Shown piece after piece: positions 1 to 8,572 of a stretch of DNA of 64,000 nt. This DNA is from Micromonospora profundi (lineage in GTDB: Bacteria; Actinomycetota; Actinomycetes; Mycobacteriales; Micromonosporaceae). Numbering within the stretch: the stretch's first letter is position 1; each line of letters starts with the position of its first letter. The notes beneath the pieces are model-generated. The model was not told the DNA's origin. It did no database searches and saw only the letters and a program-made list of their open reading frames with translations. The stretch lies in contig NZ_JAATJK010000001.1 of assembly GCF_011927785.1 (NCBI RefSeq), positions 806,001 through 870,000 of the forward strand, in the 5' to 3' direction. The position numbers were made by a program, and so were the translations under genes.

Positions 1-59
1 CGCCGTGAGAAACGCGCGGTCGCGCCGGGGTCGGCCCGGAAAGCCCTAGAGTGCCGGCT

Positions 60-1247
60 ATGACAGGGGCCGGAGCGGACTGGCGGGTGGTCGACGGTGT
101 CACGACGGCATGGTTCGACGCGCCGTCGCTCATCGAGGGGGCCGCGCTGGCCGGGCGCGTCGTGCAGCTGTCGGCGGAGACCCTGGTCGACCTTCGCGCG
201 ACGGGTACGCGGGTGCGCCTGGACGCGGACCGCCACGCCGAGGCGGTGTCGGCGGCCGCGCGGGACCTCGGGCTGACCGCGAACCCGGCGGTGTCGCAGC
301 ACCTGAGCGTCGTTGTCGAATCCGCGAACCCGTCAGCGGTGCGGCGGTTCTGGCAGCGCGCGTTGGACTACGCGCCCGCCCGCGACGGCGGATTGGCGGA
401 TCCGTTGCGGCGCGACCCCGCGATACGGATAGGGCAGTCGTCCGAGCCGCGGCCGTGGCGCAACCGCATCCACCTCGACGTGGCGCGGCCGGCCGCGGCG
501 GTCGAGCGGGCGGGCCTGGGTGAGGCGTCGGGAGCGTTCGAGGCCTGCCACGCCGATCCCGACGGCAACGAGGTCGACCTGCTGCCGGGCGACGCCCTCG
601 GCGACGGGCCCGGCACAGCCGACTGGCAGGAGGTGTTCAGCGCCATGGCGTGCTACCGCGTCACCTCGCCGGCGGGGCAGCGGGACCTGGCCGCCGCAGC
701 GGCCACGCTTGCCGACGACGCGGGCTTCCCGCTGCTGATCGACATGCGCCCCGGACTCGTCATCCTGGACAGCGGCAAGGACCAGTGGGACGACGACGTC
801 CACGGCCTGGAACTCGACTTCACCGATCTCGCCGCACAGCTCCAGGCCGCCGCCCGCGACCTCGGTGCCACAGCGGATCCGGGGCTGCCGCGTTTCGCCC
901 AGGTCTTCCTCGACGCCGCCGACGTCGAAGTGCTGCGCGCGTTCTGGGCCGCCGCGCTCGGATACACCTACGACCGGCGAGCCGACGTCACCGACATCCA
1001 CGATCCACGGCGGCTGAACCCGGTGCTGGTGTTCCAGGAGCTCGACGCCTCGGAGGTGGAGCGACGCCGGCAACGCAACCGCATCCACGTCGAGCTCGCC
1101 GTACCGCCGGATCTCGCGCAGACGCGCCTCGCCGCCACCGTCGCAGCCGGTGGCCGGCTCCTCGACGAGGCGGCGGGCCGGTGGCGGGTCGCCGACCCCG
1201 AGGGCAACGAGATGGTGATCGTCAGTGGGTCCGGGGGGCCGACCTGA
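60..1247 (+). CDS. Tandem VOC (glyoxalase-like) protein with pterin-dehydratase-like segments
   Basis: 395 aa from the ATG at 60; an in-frame GTG at 51 is possible, but a TAGAGT box ends 7 bases before the ATG, the spacing expected for a leaderless message. The protein is an internal duplication. Each half has a short pterin-4a-carbinolamine-dehydratase-like helix (ending DLGLTANP and DLGATADP) followed by a vicinal-oxygen-chelate domain, with RNRIH at about residues 140 and 343 and DPDGNE / DPEGNE near each domain end. The family includes dioxygenases, isomerases and drug-binding resistance proteins, and the metal ligands are not clear enough to choose. It is related to the single-copy protein at 36527-37234. 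It converges on the P450 gene 15 bases away, so membership of the cluster is unproven. Confidence 0.7.
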   Translation: MTGAGADWRVVDGVTTAWFDAPSLIEGAALAGRVVQLSAETLVDLRATGTRVRLDADRHAEAVSAAARDLGLTANPAVSQHLSVVVESANPSAVRRFWQRALDYAPARDGGLADPLRRDPAIRIGQSSEPRPWRNRIHLDVARPAAAVERAGLGEASGAFEACHADPDGNEVDLLPGDALGDGPGTADWQEVFSAMACYRVTSPAGQRDLAAAAATLADDAGFPLLIDMRPGLVILDSGKDQWDDDVHGLELDFTDLAAQLQAAARDLGATADPGLPRFAQVFLDAADVEVLRAFWAAALGYTYDRRADVTDIHDPRRLNPVLVFQELDASEVERRRQRNRIHVELAVPPDLAQTRLAATVAAGGRLLDEAAGRWRVADPEGNEMVIVSGSGGPT

Positions 1248-1262
1248 CGGCCTGGCGGGCGC

Positions 1263-2468
1263 TCAACCGGTACGCCACCGCACGGCGCACGGCATCGACG
1301 TGAAGCCGTGCTGGTGCGGTGAGTGGCAGCGCCGGGCCCGGGTCATGTCGACGTCGTACTCCGAGACGAGCGCCCCGATCTCCTCCAGCGCGATCCGCAT
1401 CTCGAGGCGGGCCAGCCCGGCACCCAGGCAGAAGTGCGGCCCGTTGCCGAAGCTGATCAACCGTCCCGTGTCCCGGTCGAGATCGAAGCGGTCCGGGTCC
1501 TCGAACACACGCCGGTCCCGGTTGGCCGAGGCGTGCAGGATCACCATGCGGGCGCCCTCGGGCACCCAGGTGCCATGGATCAGCGTGTCAGTCGTGAGGA
1601 CGCGGGCGACCATCTGGCTCGCCGAGTCGTAGCGCAGTGTCTCGCCCGCCCAGTCGTCGGCGCGTCCGTTCAGCCCCGCCCGTTGCACGTCACGGTGCAG
1701 GTGGCCGTAGTACCAGGCGTTGCCGATCGTCTTGCCCGTGGACTCGTTGCCGCCGACAAGCATGATGAACATGAACCCGACGATCTGCGCGTCGGTGAGC
1801 TTCGCGCCGTCGACCTCCGCCTGGGTCAGCCCTGAAGTCAGATCGTCTCCGGGCCGGCGGCGCAGGGTCCGGACGACGTCGAGCAGGTACTCGGCGAGCC
1901 GGAGCGCGGCAGCCGTCGAGGTCGCGCTGCGACCGTCCGACAGGTCGTCGCGGTGGTTGAGCTCGTCGGTGTCGGCGCGGACCTGATCCCAGTCCGCGGC
2001 GGGAATGCCGAGCAACTCGCACAGCACGTCGTTCGGCAGGGCAGCCGCGTACTCCTCGGCGAAGTCGAACGCCGGCAGGCCGCGCAGCGTCTCCAGTCGC
2101 TCCCGGGCCAACTCGCGGATCCTCGGCTCCAGCGCGGCGGCCCGGCGCGGCGCCAACGCGGACGACACGAGACTGCGGTAGCGGCCGTGCTCGGGCGGGT
2201 CCATCGCCAGGAAGAAGGCGGTCTTCCTGGCGTCCGGCCCCCACAGGTCGGGCTCCAGGGCGATGCCGTTGCGGCTGGAGTACCGCGTCGGGTCACGCAG
2301 TGCCGCGGACACGTCGGCGTAGCGGGACAGCGCCCAGAAGTCGCGCTTCTCGTTGCGGTACAGCGGCGCGTGCTCACGCATCCAGGCGAAGATCGGATAC
2401 GGGTCCTCCTGCACCGCGTACGAGAAGGGGTCGTACTCCGGATGGCCGTCGTCGCGCGGCGCCGTCAC
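1263..2468 (-). CDS. Cytochrome P450
   Basis: 401 aa, bacterial class I P450 of usual length. The I-helix oxygen-activation motif GGNEST lies near residue 237, ExxR is in ETLRY, and the haem-ligand loop is FGNGPHFCLG with Cys347. The GTG start at 2468 overlaps the stop of the upstream small gene by 4 bases (GTGA), so the two are probably translationally coupled. The readable frame continues upstream, but the protein family and the overlap fix this start. Substrate unknown; its position next to the prolyl NRPS operon suggests a tailoring oxidation of the peptide or of a carrier-bound residue. Redox partners are not encoded nearby. Confidence 0.9.
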   Translation of the reverse strand: MTAPRDDGHPEYDPFSYAVQEDPYPIFAWMREHAPLYRNEKRDFWALSRYADVSAALRDPTRYSSRNGIALEPDLWGPDARKTAFFLAMDPPEHGRYRSLVSSALAPRRAAALEPRIRELARERLETLRGLPAFDFAEEYAAALPNDVLCELLGIPAADWDQVRADTDELNHRDDLSDGRSATSTAAALRLAEYLLDVVRTLRRRPGDDLTSGLTQAEVDGAKLTDAQIVGFMFIMLVGGNESTGKTIGNAWYYGHLHRDVQRAGLNGRADDWAGETLRYDSASQMVARVLTTDTLIHGTWVPEGARMVILHASANRDRRVFEDPDRFDLDRDTGRLISFGNGPHFCLGAGLARLEMRIALEEIGALVSEYDVDMTRARRCHSPHQHGFTSMPCAVRWRTG

Positions 2469-2992
2469 CCTCGCTCCCGGCCCTGGGCGGCCTCCCGCTG
2501 GGCCTGGAACGCGTGGCCGGCGAGGGGCGCGTCGGGCTCGTTGCCCGCGCTGGACAGCAGACGCAGGAACGCGCGGGCCCAGCCTTCCGCTGTCGGCGCT
2601 CCGGCCGACCGCGGCACGGTCTCGACATACAGGCGGTCGCCGTCCTGCGACACGAGGAAGACGACGTCGACCGGCACCGTCGACGTGCAACGGCCAGGCG
2701 ACCGCGCGAGCGCGTCGCGGAAGCTCACCGCCGCGTCCGAGAGCCGCGTCGACAGGGGAGTGACGGATTCGAGGGGGCCGCGGATGACCCGGGCGCGGAC
2801 GGGCGGTCCCGGCAGCGGCATCCGCAGGACCAGCTCGGTCGCGCAGACCGACAGCGGAACAAGGTCGTCCACAGCGGCCGCCTCCGCCAGCCGGCGCAGG
2901 GCATGCGTCAGCGCCTGGGGAATAGCCACGGGACCGACGCACTCCGGCGGCGTCGATATCTCGCTGTCCTGGTGCGTCGTCGTGTCGCTCAC
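2465..2992 (-). CDS. Unrecognised protein co-transcribed with P450
   Basis: 175 aa from the GTG at 2992, chosen because AGGAG lies 5 bases upstream; a GTG at 2998 would overlap that ribosome site. I do not recognise the family. The protein has no signal peptide, no membrane segment and no Cys cluster. The C-terminal half (VDVVFLVSQDGDRLYVET followed by a Leu-rich helix) vaguely recalls the end of condensation domains, but the HHxxxDG motif is absent. It overlaps the P450 by 4 bases and is driven by its own upstream promoter at 3027-3056. A partner or accessory protein for the P450 is one guess, unsupported by motifs. Confidence 0.6.
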   Translation of the reverse strand: MSDTTTHQDSEISTPPECVGPVAIPQALTHALRRLAEAAAVDDLVPLSVCATELVLRMPLPGPPVRARVIRGPLESVTPLSTRLSDAAVSFRDALARSPGRCTSTVPVDVVFLVSQDGDRLYVETVPRSAGAPTAEGWARAFLRLLSSAGNEPDAPLAGHAFQAQREAAQGRERG

Positions 2993-3026
2993 GAACACTC
3001 CTACCGCCGGTCGTCTCGGCCGCCTC

Positions 3027-3056
3027 AGTTAACGAACCTGCCACCCGGCCCGTCAA
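3027..3056 (-). promoter_or_regulatory. Sigma-70-like promoter for the unknown gene/P450 operon
   Basis: Reading the minus strand, TTGACG (3056-3051) is followed after 18 bases by TTAACT (3032-3027). This is close to the vegetative consensus and lies 34 bases upstream of the start codon at 2992. It differs from the shared promoter type used by the NRPS units. Assigned by sequence match only. Confidence 0.5.
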
Positions 3057-3127
3057 CCGGCCGCCGTGTCCCCGGTTCGGCGGACAGTTCGCCGTACGGA
3101 CGTCGCACCCGCGCAAGCCGTCGCCCA

Positions 3128-3166
3128 TTCACGTGACGTCCCGTCGATCCCTGGCGTACCTAGGGT
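3128..3166 (+). promoter_or_regulatory. Shared-type promoter of the prolyl NRPS operon
   Basis: TTCACGTGAC at 3128-3137, then 21 bases, then CCTAGGGT with TAGGGT at 3161-3166. The same two blocks with identical spacing occur upstream of the MbtH gene on the other strand (52272-52310). The start codon of the NRPS is 36 bases downstream, preceded by a GGGAGGG ribosome site. Function as a promoter is inferred from recurrence, position and spacing. Confidence 0.6.
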
Positions 3167-3202
3167 CGAAGTACGAACGCCAGGACTCGGGAGGGTGCCG
3201 CA

Positions 3203-5836
3203 ATGAGCGAGGCCGGTACCGTGACGCTTACCGACGCCGGGGCGATCGCACCGTTCGGGTACGAACTCGTGCGCACGTGGGCTCTCACGCACCCCGAGTC
3301 GCCGGCGCTTGTCGTCGCCGACAAGTCGAGCGATCCGGTGAGCTACGCCGAGCTGGTCGACCGGGTCGACGGGCTGGCGGCACGTCTGCGTGCCGGCGGC
3401 GTCACGTCGGACCAGCCGGTCGCCGTCCTGCTCGACAGGTCCACCGATTCGGTCATCGCCATGCTCGCCGTCATGGCCGCAGGCGGGGCGTACTGCCCGC
3501 TCGACGCGACAGCGCCCGCCGCGAGGCTGGCCGCCGTCGTCGGTGCGCTCGGTGCCGGCGTCGCAGTGGCCGAACGCGCCGACGCGCACCGGTTGCCGCC
3601 GGGCCTCACGATCGTGCCGCCGTCCGGTCCGGCAGTGGATCCCCTGCCGGCGGTGTCGCCGCACCTCGACGCGCTTGCGTACATCATGCACACGTCCGGG
3701 TCGACCGGCCGGCCCAAGGGCGTCGCCATGACCCACGGCGGGCTGGCCCGGCTGCTCCGGTGGCAGGTCGGCGACGGCCGGCCGGGCCTGCGCACGCTGC
3801 AGTTCACCGCCACCTCCTTCGACGTGACGCTCCAGGAGGTGCTCTCGACGCTCGCGACCGGCGGGTGCCTCGTGGTCGCCTCCGAGGAGACCCGCCGCGA
3901 CCCGGCCGCGCTGCTCGACGCGATAGTCGAGCACCGGATCCAGCGGCTGTTCCTGCCGTACGTGGCCCTGCAGTTGATGGCCGTCACGGCCCAGCGCCGC
4001 CAGGTGGTGCCGGACTCGCTGGAGCACGTCGTGACCGCCGGTGAACGCCTCATCATCACCCCGGCCATCCGCGCGCTGTTCGCGGCGATCCCGCAGTGCC
4101 GGCTCGACAACCACTACGGGCCGACCGAAGCGCACCTGGTGACCAGCCTGACCCTGCCGGCCGACGCCGCCGCGTGGCCGGTCGTGCCGTCCATCGGCGC
4201 CGCCGTGGACGAGGTCGTCTGCCGGGTCCTCGACGAGAAGCTCGCGGACGTCGCCGACGGGGACATCGGCGAGCTGTACGTCGGCGGCAGCGGCCTCGCC
4301 AGGGGATACCACGGCGATTCGGCGCTGACCGCGGAACGGTTCGTGGCGGACCCGTTCGCGCTCGCACCGGGCAGCCGCCTCTACCGCACCGGCGACCTGG
4401 TGCGGGCGCGCGCCGACGGCGATTTCGACTTCGTCGGCCGGACGGACACCCAGCTCAAGGTGCGCGGGTTCCGGGTGGAACCGGCCGAGGTGGAGAACGC
4501 GCTGCTGAGCCACCCCCGCGTCGATGCCGCGGCGGTCGGCCTGCGCGAGGTCGCGGACGGCGTCCCGGTCCTGGTCGCCTACCTGCAGACCGACGGCGAG
4601 GTCACGCAGCGGGAGATCACCGACCACGTGCGTGGCCAACTGCCGCCCTACATGGTCCCGACCCGTTGTGTCCCTGTCGAGCGGCTGCCCCGCACCGCGA
4701 GCGGGAAGGTCGACACGCTGGCGCTGGCCGCGCTCGACCTGCCGGACCCGACCGGACCACGCCCGGCGGAGGCGCCGTCGCTCACCGAGCTCATCACGTC
4801 GATCTGGGCGCGGGTGCTCGGGCACGACGAGTTCGACGCCGACGACGACTTCTTCGATGTCGGCGGCGACTCGCTGCTCGCGACGTGGGTCGTGACCGAG
4901 CTCGAACAGGAGCTGGGCCGGACCGTCGAGCTGTCGGTGTTCCTGGACTACAGCACCGTCGAGGATCTCGCCGGCGCGCTGGGGTCCGAGGCGACGGTGC
5001 CGGAGCAGCGCCCCCGCTCGTCGCAGATCGTCACGCTGCGGGCCGGCCCTTCCGGGCGCAGCCTGTACCTGGTCCACCCGCTCGGTGGCGAGCTGCTCGG
5101 CTACCGCGAGCTGGCACGCGCCTCGCGGGCGCCGCTGCGCCTGCTCGGCATCGGCTGGCAGGGCGAACCGCCGGCGTTCGGCAGCTCGCTCGCCGATATC
5201 GCCCGGGTGCACGTGGAGCAGCTGCGCACCATCGAGCGGGACGGGCCGTACCGGCTCGCGGGCTGGTCGTTCGGCGGCGTGCTGGCGTACGAGATGGCCC
5301 AGCAGTTGACCGCCGCCGGCGGCGATGTCGAGTTCCTTGCCCTGCTGGACGCCAACCCCCTCATCGATCCGATCACCGGCCTGCCGATGGACCGCACGCC
5401 GTTCCTCGACATGCTGGACTCCGTCCTCGCCCGGCTGGACGACCCGGCCTCGACCGAGGCCGACATAGAGGAGCTGACCAGCGGGCAGACCTGGACCCAG
5501 CTGATGGGCGCGCCGGTCCGCGGTGCCTCGTCCGGCGGGTACCTGCGGACCGCGCTGCAGACAGCCCGTTCGTGCATGAACGCGGCGATGCGCTACGAGC
5601 CCGCCCCGTACGCCGGACCGGTCCACCTGTTCCAGGCGACCGGATCCGATGACGAACGTCAGGCGCGACTGGCCGAGGCCATGCGCGGGCTGTGTCCCGG
5701 ATCGCTGACGGTCATCCCGATCTCGGGTGACCACTGGGGCTTCATAAGGGGAGAGCACGTCGCCGAGGCGGCGCGCGAACTGGATTCGGCGCTGCAACGC
5801 GTGGGGCGGGTAGGGAGCATGACAAATGGATCTTGA
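3203..5836 (+). CDS. Free-standing NRPS, A-T-TE, predicted proline loading
   Basis: 877 aa. The adenylation domain (about 20-520) has the ATP loop [10 protein letters not shown] near residue 164. The specificity residues read from the alignment are D-V-Q-F-V-A-H-L-V(-K), very close to proline codes; FDVTLQE and RLFLPYVALQ are also typical of prolyl A domains. The carrier domain has GGDSL with the phosphopantetheine Ser near 556, and a type I thioesterase (about 625-870) has GWSFGG near 688-693. There is no condensation domain, so it loads one amino acid and holds it for modification. It heads an operon with oxygenase, desaturase-like and isomerase genes, which overlap it or follow within 45 bases. 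The TE may release a free modified amino acid or pass it on. Proline assignment is by motif only. Confidence 0.85.
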   Translation: MSEAGTVTLTDAGAIAPFGYELVRTWALTHPESPALVVADKSSDPVSYAELVDRVDGLAARLRAGGVTSDQPVAVLLDRSTDSVIAMLAVMAAGGAYCPLDATAPAARLAAVVGALGAGVAVAERADAHRLPPGLTIVPPSGPAVDPLPAVSPHLDALAYIMHTSGSTGRPKGVAMTHGGLARLLRWQVGDGRPGLRTLQFTATSFDVTLQEVLSTLATGGCLVVASEETRRDPAALLDAIVEHRIQRLFLPYVALQLMAVTAQRRQVVPDSLEHVVTAGERLIITPAIRALFAAIPQCRLDNHYGPTEAHLVTSLTLPADAAAWPVVPSIGAAVDEVVCRVLDEKLADVADGDIGELYVGGSGLARGYHGDSALTAERFVADPFALAPGSRLYRTGDLVRARADGDFDFVGRTDTQLKVRGFRVEPAEVENALLSHPRVDAAAVGLREVADGVPVLVAYLQTDGEVTQREITDHVRGQLPPYMVPTRCVPVERLPRTASGKVDTLALAALDLPDPTGPRPAEAPSLTELITSIWARVLGHDEFDADDDFFDVGGDSLLATWVVTELEQELGRTVELSVFLDYSTVEDLAGALGSEATVPEQRPRSSQIVTLRAGPSGRSLYLVHPLGGELLGYRELARASRAPLRLLGIGWQGEPPAFGSSLADIARVHVEQLRTIERDGPYRLAGWSFGGVLAYEMAQQLTAAGGDVEFLALLDANPLIDPITGLPMDRTPFLDMLDSVLARLDDPASTEADIEELTSGQTWTQLMGAPVRGASSGGYLRTALQTARSCMNAAMRYEPAPYAGPVHLFQATGSDDERQARLAEAMRGLCPGSLTVIPISGDHWGFIRGEHVAEAARELDSALQRVGRVGSMTNGS

Positions 5837-6716
5837 AAACGACCGGAAGACCTTCGCCGAGCGGGGCTACATGGGCCCGTTCACCCTCTGGGAGCCGGAG
5901 GAGATGAACCGCTGGTGGAAGACGCAGCGCAGGGAGCTGCTCGACCCCGCCAACAACGCGCGCAAGGTCTTCGACAACCCCGTCAACTACGACCGTCACC
6001 TCGACATCCCCGGCCTCAGCAAGCTCATCACCGAGCCGGAGATCGTACGACGGATGCAGGCGATCATCGGTTCGGACATCTTCTGCTGGCGTACCGAGTT
6101 CTTCCCGAAGAACCCCGGTGACACCGGCACCGGGTGGCACCAGGTCGAGACGTACGCCATCGGTGAGGCGACGACCGGAATGCTCGATGCGACCGACAGG
6201 TCGCCGGAGGCTCCGATGGAGCTCACCTGCTGGGTCGCCTTCACCGACGCGACCCGGGAGAACGGCTGCATGAAGGTCATCCCGGGCAGCCACCGGGAGT
6301 GGAAGTACGACGAGCGTGCCCCGATGGAGTGGAACGGCTCTGCCCGGGACAACTCGTTCTTCGGCTACAACTACGACGACATCAAGCTCGACAAGCAGTG
6401 GGACCCGGACCAGGAGAACGTGGAACACCTGGAGATGCGGGCCGGCGAGTTCTTCATCTTCACCGCCCGGTGCATCCACGGTTCGAACCCCAACGTCAGC
6501 AACCGTCAGCGGATGGGGTTCGCGATCCGGGTCGTGCCCACCCATGTGCGGGTCTACGGCGGGATGACCGAGTTCGACGAGTTCGGTCACCACTTCGACC
6601 TGTCCCGGCACGGCTGCGTGGTGGTGGCCGGCGAGGACGAGTACGGACACAACCGGGTGCGGTCCGAGAACGCGTGGGGGGAGCCGTTTACCCCGATCGA
6701 CCGGTTGGCGATGTGA
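5826..6716 (+). CDS. SyrB2-like Fe(II)/2-oxoglutarate enzyme (putative aliphatic halogenase) with HxV motif
   Basis: 296 aa, phytanoyl-CoA-hydroxylase fold, closest in remembered sequence to SyrB2-type chlorinating enzymes along its whole length (shared NYDRHLD, WRTEFFPK, PGDxGTxWHQ, AFTDAxxxNGC, RMGFAxR). The first iron ligand is His105 and the distal ligand His218, with a following Arg for 2-oxoglutarate. Ordinary hydroxylases have HxD/E; chlorinases have HxA/G, leaving room for chloride. Here the residue is Val107 (WHQVE), so the carboxylate ligand is absent. Such enzymes act on aminoacyl groups held on carrier proteins, here probably the product of the preceding A-T-TE protein, whose stop lies 8 bases inside this gene (11-base overlap). 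Chlorination is likely by family; whether Val permits chloride binding is open. Confidence 0.8.
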   Translation: MDLENDRKTFAERGYMGPFTLWEPEEMNRWWKTQRRELLDPANNARKVFDNPVNYDRHLDIPGLSKLITEPEIVRRMQAIIGSDIFCWRTEFFPKNPGDTGTGWHQVETYAIGEATTGMLDATDRSPEAPMELTCWVAFTDATRENGCMKVIPGSHREWKYDERAPMEWNGSARDNSFFGYNYDDIKLDKQWDPDQENVEHLEMRAGEFFIFTARCIHGSNPNVSNRQRMGFAIRVVPTHVRVYGGMTEFDEFGHHFDLSRHGCVVVAGEDEYGHNRVRSENAWGEPFTPIDRLAM

Positions 6717-6758
6717 CCGCCCACCGGTCAGACCCGAACGACCTGTGAAGGAGTAGAA

Positions 6759-7448
6759 GTGACCGCGACGTTCACGTTCGGCGACCGGTTGGCCGCCAGC
6801 CCCGTCTACCAGAAGTTCCGTGACCACCCGTTCTTCGCGGCGGTCGACACCGCCGAGCTGACCAAGGAGCAGGCCGCCCTGCTCATCGAGCAGTGGTGGT
6901 ACCCGCTGCACTACTTCCCGACGTTCCTCGCCCGCTGCGTTGCCGTGCTGCCCGACATCGCGGCCAAGTCCGCCATCACGCGGATCCTCAACCAGGAGGC
7001 CGGCGGCGGCCGGGTCGACCTGGCGCACGAGGTCATCTACGTCGAATCGATGGTGAAGTGCGGCTTCGACCGCGACCGGGTCACCGGGACGACTCCGTAC
7101 CCGGAGACGGCGGCGCTCGTGGAGGGCTACCGGCAGGCCTCGGAGAAGCACGAGGACGCGCTCGGCTTCATCTTCGCCACCGAGACCACGGACCTGCTCA
7201 TGGTCTCCAGCATCGGTAAGGCGATCGAGCGGACGACGGGCGTCTCGGACAACGATTGGGTCGCCATCCACGTCGAGCAGGAGCCGGACCACGTGGAAGA
7301 GGCCAACCACGCCCTGATGGCGGACTTCAGCGCCGAGCAGGAGGACGCGGTCATCGCGGCGGCCGACGAGATGTGGCGGCTGTGGATCGCGTTCTTCGAC
7401 CGTCTCGCCCTGGAGTCCGGCGTCGGGGCGACCACCCAGGCCCCGTGA
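6759..7448 (+). CDS. Haem-oxygenase-like diiron oxidase/oxygenase (HDO superfamily)
   Basis: 229 aa, all-helical TenA/haem-oxygenase-like protein. Starts at GTG 6759 with AAGGAG just upstream. Likely diiron ligands are Glu80, His90, Glu142, His171, Glu175 and His178; the H-x3-E-x2-H spacing near 171-178 matches this superfamily. Known members cleave C-C bonds of amino acids (BesC), make terminal alkenes (UndA), or N-oxygenate (SznF). The gene follows the SyrB2-like enzyme by 42 bases, and its stop overlaps the desaturase start (GTGA). A role in oxidative rearrangement or fragmentation of the modified prolyl or chloro-amino acid is inferred from context. Substrate unknown. Confidence 0.75.
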   Translation: MTATFTFGDRLAASPVYQKFRDHPFFAAVDTAELTKEQAALLIEQWWYPLHYFPTFLARCVAVLPDIAAKSAITRILNQEAGGGRVDLAHEVIYVESMVKCGFDRDRVTGTTPYPETAALVEGYRQASEKHEDALGFIFATETTDLLMVSSIGKAIERTTGVSDNDWVAIHVEQEPDHVEEANHALMADFSAEQEDAVIAAADEMWRLWIAFFDRLALESGVGATTQAP

Positions 7449-8572
7449 GTTCCGTGGACGTCCGGGCGACCTACACGCGCTTCCCGGCGTGGACGCAACA
7501 CTTCTGGACCTGGCAGACCGGTAAGGCTCTGCCAGGCCAGGAGCCGTTGATCCGGCACACGTGGGCCTCGTACCTGACGGTGACGCTGACGTTGTTCCTC
7601 TCCGGGCTCGCGGTCTCCACGGTCGCAGTGGCAGTGATGTTCCCACTGTGGTACGTCGTGTTGCTGCTCGGCTGGGTGCTGACGGTCACCGGCGAACGGA
7701 TGATGGTCCTCGTCATCGCCCACCAGGCCCTGCACCGGAAGTTCTCCGGCAACGCGGCGACCGACCGGTTCTGGGGCGAGGCGGTGACGGTCCTGTCCGT
7801 CTTCCACACCTTCCGGGACTTCAAAGAGGAACACTTCGACAACCACCACCGGCGCGAGATCTTCGCGACGGAGGTCGACCCGCCCGTGCAGTTCCTGCTC
7901 GATCTCGGGTTCCGTCCGGGCCTCACGCGCGCCGAGCAGTGGCGGCGCGCGTGGAAGGTCTTCCTGTCCCCGGTCTTCTACGCGCGCGGCTTCCTCGGCC
8001 GGGTCACCAGCAACCTGCGGGCCGGCACCTGGCGGCGGGTCGGGTTCGCCGCCTGGGTCGGCTGGTGGCTCTCGATGCCGTTCTGGATGCCGAACGGCCT
8101 GCTCGTGCTTGTGCTCGCGTTCGTGCTGCCGGTCATCCTGTTCGCGCAGCTGAGCGCGTTGCTGGACCGGTTGGGCGAGCACGAGTGGCTCGCGCCGCGC
8201 AACCCGGAGTTCGGGCACCGCTTCTACACGGCGGCGAACACCAACGCCCGCTACTGCGGCGCGCCGGTCCCGGCGCGCTCGCTGCCGGCGGGCGCCAAGG
8301 CCGTCGCGTGGGCGCGCTGGATCGCGGCCACGCTGTGCTACCACATCCCGTCCCGGCTGCTCGTCGTGGTCGGTGATCTGCCCAACCACGACTACCACCA
8401 CCGCTATCCCTCGACGGCGGAGTGGACGACCGCCGCGTACGCGCGGCAACGCGACATCGACACCGGGCCGGAGGGCCCGCCGTATCGGGAGGTCTGGGGG
8501 ATGGGCGCGGCGATCGACCAGGTCTTCCGGGCCTGGGAAGGAACCGGCACCGGTGCGCTATCACATCGTTGA
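7445..8572 (+). CDS. Fatty-acid-desaturase-like membrane diiron enzyme
   Basis: 375 aa, GTG start at 7445 overlapping the previous stop by 4 bases. It has the three His boxes of the desaturase superfamily: HQALH near 93, HFDNHH near 130 and HDYHH near 315. These are set between hydrophobic pairs (about 43-83 and 200-240), so it is an integral membrane diiron protein. In this family non-lipid substrates (carotenoids, amino-acid-derived groups) are also known. Its place in an operon that processes a carrier-bound amino acid suggests desaturation or hydroxylation of that unit rather than membrane lipid modification, but the sequence alone cannot decide. Confidence 0.8.
   Translation: MSSVDVRATYTRFPAWTQHFWTWQTGKALPGQEPLIRHTWASYLTVTLTLFLSGLAVSTVAVAVMFPLWYVVLLLGWVLTVTGERMMVLVIAHQALHRKFSGNAATDRFWGEAVTVLSVFHTFRDFKEEHFDNHHRREIFATEVDPPVQFLLDLGFRPGLTRAEQWRRAWKVFLSPVFYARGFLGRVTSNLRAGTWRRVGFAAWVGWWLSMPFWMPNGLLVLVLAFVLPVILFAQLSALLDRLGEHEWLAPRNPEFGHRFYTAANTNARYCGAPVPARSLPAGAKAVAWARWIAATLCYHIPSRLLVVVGDLPNHDYHHRYPSTAEWTTAAYARQRDIDTGPEGPPYREVWGMGAAIDQVFRAWEGTGTGALSHR

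Noticed and set aside
3053..5797. Long open frame (914 codons) antisense to the prolyl NRPS
   Set aside because: It is His/Arg/Gln-rich low-complexity sequence, the usual shadow of a high-GC gene, and the + strand has complete NRPS domains.
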